Positions 60,661 through 64,000 of a stretch of 64,000 bases of DNA are shown here, in pieces. Source of the stretch: Acidobacteria bacterium AB60 (GTDB taxonomy: Bacteria; Acidobacteriota; Terriglobia; Terriglobales; Acidobacteriaceae); contig VANK01000007.1 in assembly GCA_008682415.1 (NCBI GenBank), positions 62,001 to 126,000 on the forward strand, written 5' to 3'. Position 1 is the stretch's first letter. Each line of letters begins with the position of its first letter. The notes beneath the pieces were generated by a model. That model was not told where the DNA came from. It worked only from the letters and a program-made list of their open reading frames with translations, and did no database searches. The position numbers and the translations under genes were made by a program.

Positions 60661-61710
60661 TTATTGCCGGTCGATCCCGTAGACCGGAATGCCCTGATCC
60701 AATTTGAACACAAGGGCGGCGGCCCGCGCCGTGTAGTCCGATTGCGCGAACTTGTCTTTGAGCCGGCTGAGCAATTCGTGGGCCCGCCCTTTGGGACCCT
60801 CGCCCTTTTTATCGTTCTCGTCGGCGTGGTACATGTCCACCAGCACGGCGTTGCGATACACCGCCTCATAGAGCGCCTTCGCGGTGCGCGGGCCATCGGG
60901 GTGCTCGGAGGCGTACTTCTCGTACAGGTCGGCCTCCTTCTCCGGGCACTTTGGCTGCCCCTGCCAGTCGCCGCACAGCTTGTTGTCGATGAGGTCAAAG
61001 GCCGCCATGTCCGCCTGCCTGGTATGCGGATAGAACTTGATCACCTTCTTCATCTCGTCTTCATCCATGCCCTCGCGCATGTAGGCCTTTTGTTCTTTCG
61101 CGGAGGGCCGAGTGGCCTGGTCGGCCTTCTGAATCTGCCACTGGATATCGGCCGCCCGCCAAGCCGCCTCCGGGGCAAGCTGCGAGTTGGGGTACATCTC
61201 CACGACGCGGCGATACATGAGCCGCGCCGTCTGCGCCGCGTTCGCGGGACCGCGCGGGTCGCTGGCCAGCGCCTCCTGGTTGGCGGCCTCGCCCATGATC
61301 ACCTGGTCGCCATCGGCGGTCGTCTCCATCACCACGCCGCGCGCCTCTATCCACCCGGAGATGGGCGGCGGGACATTGTCGCTGCCGATCTCCGGCGTGT
61401 CGCGCTCGCTGCTTACCTCCTGAATGTCGGTGTTAGCGAATATTCGCAACCAGGCGCCGCTTTTGTCGGCGATGACCATCTCGCGCCCGGGCTGCACCCG
61501 GCCGACTTTCTGCGCCTCCGGGTTTGGCGAGACGTAGAGCCACGTCACCCGCAGCGCGGTTCCGCGCGGTCCCGCTATTGGCTTCTGGATATTGTCGGTC
61601 TTTGGCTTCTTTTGCGCGGCGAGCGGGAGGCCGGCACACAACAGCGCCAGGCTCACGGCCACGGCGCGGGATCGGAAGGCGAATCCTCGGGGCATCATCA
61701 ACGGCATCAT
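60661..61710 (-). CDS. Exported TPR-like protein with SH3-type N-terminal domain
   Basis: 349 residues. Signal peptide: RSRAVAVSLALLCAGLPLAAQ. Residues ~50-125 look like a bacterial SH3 domain (LRVTWLYVSPNPEAQKVGRVQPGREMVIADKSGAWLRIF). Residues ~150-340 are TPR/BamD-like helices (AQTARLMYRRVVEMYPNSQLAPEAAWRAADIQWQIQ, KVIKFYPHTRQADMAAFDLID, CPEKEADLYEKYASEHPDGPRTAKALYEAVYR, quoted partly). The combination suggests a periplasmic scaffold bound to the envelope; exact function is unknown. It lies ~160 bases upstream of uppP and ~50 bases downstream of the dehydratase gene. Confidence 0.8.
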   Translation of the reverse strand: MMPLMMPRGFAFRSRAVAVSLALLCAGLPLAAQKKPKTDNIQKPIAGPRGTALRVTWLYVSPNPEAQKVGRVQPGREMVIADKSGAWLRIFANTDIQEVSSERDTPEIGSDNVPPPISGWIEARGVVMETTADGDQVIMGEAANQEALASDPRGPANAAQTARLMYRRVVEMYPNSQLAPEAAWRAADIQWQIQKADQATRPSAKEQKAYMREGMDEDEMKKVIKFYPHTRQADMAAFDLIDNKLCGDWQGQPKCPEKEADLYEKYASEHPDGPRTAKALYEAVYRNAVLVDMYHADENDKKGEGPKGRAHELLSRLKDKFAQSDYTARAAALVFKLDQGIPVYGIDRQ

Positions 61711-61762
61711 AGTTCAAACGACGGCGCCCCGGGGTTTCAGTGAGCACGACGGCCACGCGGGC

Positions 61763-62749
61763 CTAGGCGGTTTCGGTCAGCACTTCGGCCAGCATCCGCG
61801 GATCCACGTTGCCCCCGCTCACGATGGCCGCCGCCTTGCGATACGGCGGGAGCTGGTGGGCGTGGAAGAGCAGCGCCGCCGTGGTGACCGCACCGCTGGG
61901 CTCCGGCACCAGGCGGGTAGTGGCCACAATGGCGCGCATGGCGGCGCGGATCTCCGCTTCGCTCAGCGTGAGAATGCCGTCCACATAGGCGCGGATGTGC
62001 GCGAAGTTGCGTTCGCCCACGCTCTGGGTGCGCAGCCCGTCGGCGATGGTGCGGCTGGTCAGCTCCGCCGGCCAGGTCACGAGCGTGCCGGTGCGAAAGC
62101 TCTCCGCAGCATCCCCGGCCAGCTCCGGCTCGATGCCGAAGACCTTGGCCTCGGGCCTGAGCAGTTTCACCGCCGCGGCGGTGCCGCTCAGCAGGCCGCC
62201 GCCCGAAACGGGGGAGAGCACGAGGTCCACGTCAGGCAGCGCTTCGACGACCTCCAGCGCACAGGTGGCCTGGCCGGCGATGATCTTCTCGTCGTCGTAC
62301 GGCGGCACCACGACGTAGCCGTGCTGGCGGACCAGCTCCTCGGCCTTGGCGAGCCGCTCGCTCGAGGCAACGCCGACGTCGACGATCTCCGCGCCCAGCG
62401 CCAGCGTGGCCGCGCGCTTGATGGCGGGGGCGTTGGACGGCATTACGATGACCGCTTTTGCGCCCACCGCGCGCGCCGCATAGGCGACGCCCTGGGCGTG
62501 ATTGCCGCTGGAGTAGGTGATGACGCCGCGGCCGATCTCCTCGCGCGAAAGCTGCAGGATCTTGTTGGCGGCGCCGCGCAGCTTGAAGCTGCCGATGGGC
62601 TGCAGGCTCTCGGCTTTGAGAAAGACCTGGCCGGCCACACCGTCAAACGGCGCGCGGATCAGGGGCGTTTTCACGGTCACGCCGGCGATGCGTTCGGCGG
62701 CGGCACGGATGGTGTCGAGAGAAACTAGCTGTTCTGTCGCGGTGGTCAT
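61763..62749 (-). CDS. PLP-dependent threonine/serine dehydratase
   Basis: 328 residues. Fold type II: ESLQPIGSFKLRGAANKI with the Schiff-base K56, VITYSSGNHAQGVAYAARAVG (SSGNHAQG), and SPVSGGGLLSG as the PLP phosphate-binding loop. It deaminates threonine to 2-oxobutyrate or serine to pyruvate. No ACT domain is present, so it resembles catabolic or serine racemase-like dehydratases rather than biosynthetic IlvA. It could also be a serine racemase; racemase and dehydratase cannot be told apart here. Stand-alone. Confidence 0.92.
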   Translation of the reverse strand: MTTATEQLVSLDTIRAAAERIAGVTVKTPLIRAPFDGVAGQVFLKAESLQPIGSFKLRGAANKILQLSREEIGRGVITYSSGNHAQGVAYAARAVGAKAVIVMPSNAPAIKRAATLALGAEIVDVGVASSERLAKAEELVRQHGYVVVPPYDDEKIIAGQATCALEVVEALPDVDLVLSPVSGGGLLSGTAAAVKLLRPEAKVFGIEPELAGDAAESFRTGTLVTWPAELTSRTIADGLRTQSVGERNFAHIRAYVDGILTLSEAEIRAAMRAIVATTRLVPEPSGAVTTAALLFHAHQLPPYRKAAAIVSGGNVDPRMLAEVLTETA

Positions 62750-62805
62750 GGCCTATTCCATTATCTGTTGATCGGCTCACCCAGAGCGATACCTGAACGT
62801 GTCAA

Positions 62806-63318
62806 TTACGGCAGATACTGCGCCGGAACCGGCTCGTTTGGCTTCTCCGCCTGCCAGACGATCTCGATGATGTGCCACTGCTTGCCGTCAAACACTGCCT
62901 GGATGCTGTTGATGCCGCGGTCGGTGGTCTTGCCGGCAGGCGAATCGACGGTGGTAGTGTAGGTGCTCCAGAGGTGCGCCAAATGCGCCCAGGACTCGGT
63001 CTTTACCTTGACCTGGTGCTCTTCCAACGCACTGGAGCCACGCTTCGCGACTAGGTCGATCCAGTCCTGCACGGAGAGAACGCGCGGTGTGGCGGTGCCG
63101 TCGGCGGCAATGCGGATGGGGATCAGCCGCGCGTCGGGGGTAAAGAGCGCGCGAAAGCAGGTGCGGTCCTGGTTGCCGGGACCGCTGACCGCGGCGTCGA
63201 TGGCTTTGATCAGGTCGTCTACGGTCGGGGTCGCGGGGCAGGCAGGCGCGGACTGCGCGACCATTGGCGATGCAAACATCGCTGCGGCGAGAACCAGGGC
63301 GGCGGTCATTCGAGGCAT
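62806..63318 (-). CDS. Exported SnoaL/NTF2-like protein
   Basis: 170 residues with a signal peptide (AALVLAAAMFASPMVAQSA). The mature part matches an NTF2-like alpha/beta barrel: TVDDLIKAIDAAVSGPG, FRALFTPDARLIPIRI, VLSVQDWIDLVAKRGSSAL, ESWAHLAHLWSTYTTTVDSPAGKT and NSIQAVFDGKQWHIIEIVWQAE (a typical strand end). Two Cys (27 and 54) may form a disulfide after export. Catalytic role is unknown. The dehydratase gene lies 56 bases downstream on the same strand. Confidence 0.85.
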   Translation of the reverse strand: MPRMTAALVLAAAMFASPMVAQSAPACPATPTVDDLIKAIDAAVSGPGNQDRTCFRALFTPDARLIPIRIAADGTATPRVLSVQDWIDLVAKRGSSALEEHQVKVKTESWAHLAHLWSTYTTTVDSPAGKTTDRGINSIQAVFDGKQWHIIEIVWQAEKPNEPVPAQYLP

Positions 63319-63421
63319 GCAGGGATTCTAGCGGAGCAAATCAGGCCGGGGGCAGCTCTACGCGTCAGGGCTGATCGCGCCAATGGATGAACAACCCGTA
63401 TCTCCGATGCAGCTTTTGAGT

Positions 63422-64000
63422 TTAGATCTCCAGAATCACCGGCATGATCAGCGGTCGCCGGCCGGTGCTCTTCTGGATCAGGCGCTTCAACTCGACCCGC
63501 ACCTTCTCCTTCACCATGCCGTAGTCGGTCTTCTGCTCCTCGTTCAGGCCGTCCAGCGTCTTCAGCACCGCCTCGCGCGCCTGCTCGGTGATATCGGCGC
63601 CGCCAAAGCCGCGCATCACCACCTCCGGCGCCCGCTCCACCGTGCCCGTCCGCTTGTTGATGGCCAGCACCGCCAGCACGATTCCGTCCTCGCTCAGGAT
63701 GCGGCGATCGCGGATCACCAGGTCCTCCACCACATCGATCGAGGAGCCGGAGTCGATCAGCACCCGTCCGGCCGTGATCTTTTCGGTCTTGCGCGCGTCG
63801 TCTTTGTCGAGCTCCAGCACGTCGCCGTCTTCAATGACGATGGCGTGCTCCACCGCGCCGGTCTCCATGGCCACCTGCGCGTGACGCCGCAGGTAGCGGT
63901 AGTCGCCGTGCACCGGGATGAAGAACTTGGGCCGCACCAGGTTGATGAGCAGACGCATCTCCTCCTGGCTGCCGTGCCCGCTCACGTGAATCAGCCCGTG
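63422..64000 (-). CDS. rnj: Ribonuclease J, C-terminal part (N-terminus beyond window)
   Basis: 193 residues are visible, open to the window edge (the codon at 64000 reads His). HGLIHVSGHGSQEEMRLLIN is the conserved beta-CASP segment containing the motif C His, followed by VRPKFFIPVHGDYRYLRRHAQVA (motif near the metal site), and the C-terminal domain GRVLIDSGSSIDVVEDLVIRDRR, LAVLAINKRTGTVE and KEKVRVELKRLIQKSTGRRPLIMPVILEI. RNase J has 5'-3' exo- and endonuclease activity in mRNA decay and rRNA maturation. The missing N-terminus should hold the HxHxDH motif. Confidence 0.92.
   Translation of the reverse strand, partial: HGLIHVSGHGSQEEMRLLINLVRPKFFIPVHGDYRYLRRHAQVAMETGAVEHAIVIEDGDVLELDKDDARKTEKITAGRVLIDSGSSIDVVEDLVIRDRRILSEDGIVLAVLAINKRTGTVERAPEVVMRGFGGADITEQAREAVLKTLDGLNEEQKTDYGMVKEKVRVELKRLIQKSTGRRPLIMPVILEI

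Overview
The window is GC-rich, densely coded chromosomal DNA that looks acidobacterial (Terriglobia/Acidobacteriaceae-like). The markers are two ABC-type orphan permeases of the acidobacterial duplicated type (one next to a PadR repressor), an Oar-like TonB-dependent receptor with a carboxypeptidase-regulatory N-terminus, FG-GAP repeat secreted proteins, winged-helix/TPR regulators, and a small 'MARGWESK' protein I associate with this phylum. There is no rRNA, recognisable tRNA, CRISPR array, prophage or transposase. Assignment is from protein style only; no search was run.

Layout. 0-10 kb: padR-permease operon, a tandem repeat array, a duplicated DUF1579-like secreted protein, a winged-helix/TPR regulator, a receiver-only response regulator, GrpB and DinB family proteins, a small lipoprotein, GTP cyclohydrolase II and a second DinB protein. 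9.9-11.5 kb is non-coding: nine hairpin repeats, an AT-rich stretch and a terminator-like hairpin. 11.5-15.5 kb: Oar-like receptor behind a helix-turn-helix/molybdate-binding regulator. 15.8-20.5 kb: translationally coupled TonB receptor, YfiR-like protein and GGDEF-EAL enzyme. 20.5-24.7 kb: GNAT acetyltransferase, tilS, ftsH. 24.9-28.7 kb: tandem paralogous FG-GAP proteins. 28.8-34.3 kb: GH2 glycosidase plus TonB receptor. 34.3-43 kb: trmD, a monooxygenase-fold protein, a small zinc-ribbon candidate, nitroreductase/TetR pair, a DUF4157 (eCIS-core) protein, a flavin oxidoreductase, a macro-domain hydrolase and an aldo/keto reductase. 43.4-50.4 kb: second orphan permease, a metallo-beta-lactamase-fold protein, a propeller lipoprotein and a BON lipoprotein. 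50.6-64 kb: oxidoreductases, the small MARGWESK protein, a HipA-like kinase with a DUF3037 partner, two response regulators, FtsK, UppP, a TPR protein, threonine dehydratase, an NTF2-like protein and the C-terminus of ribonuclease J.

The most unusual content is between the genes. Several intergenic gaps are filled with related repeats: hairpins that share flanks but have different, internally complementary stems; repeats that have copied the 3' end of ribA; and purine-rich low-complexity tandem text. By eye, strand composition changes at about 11.2-11.6 kb from C-rich to G-rich on the plus strand, whichever way genes point. Repeat families found on both sides are inverted across that point. 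This suggests a replication-strand switch or an old inversion boundary.

The best candidate systems for follow-up are the HipA-like/DUF3037 overlapping pair, the receptor-YfiR-GGDEF/EAL operon, the Mop-type regulator upstream of the large receptor, and the DUF4157 protein with an internally duplicated middle domain.
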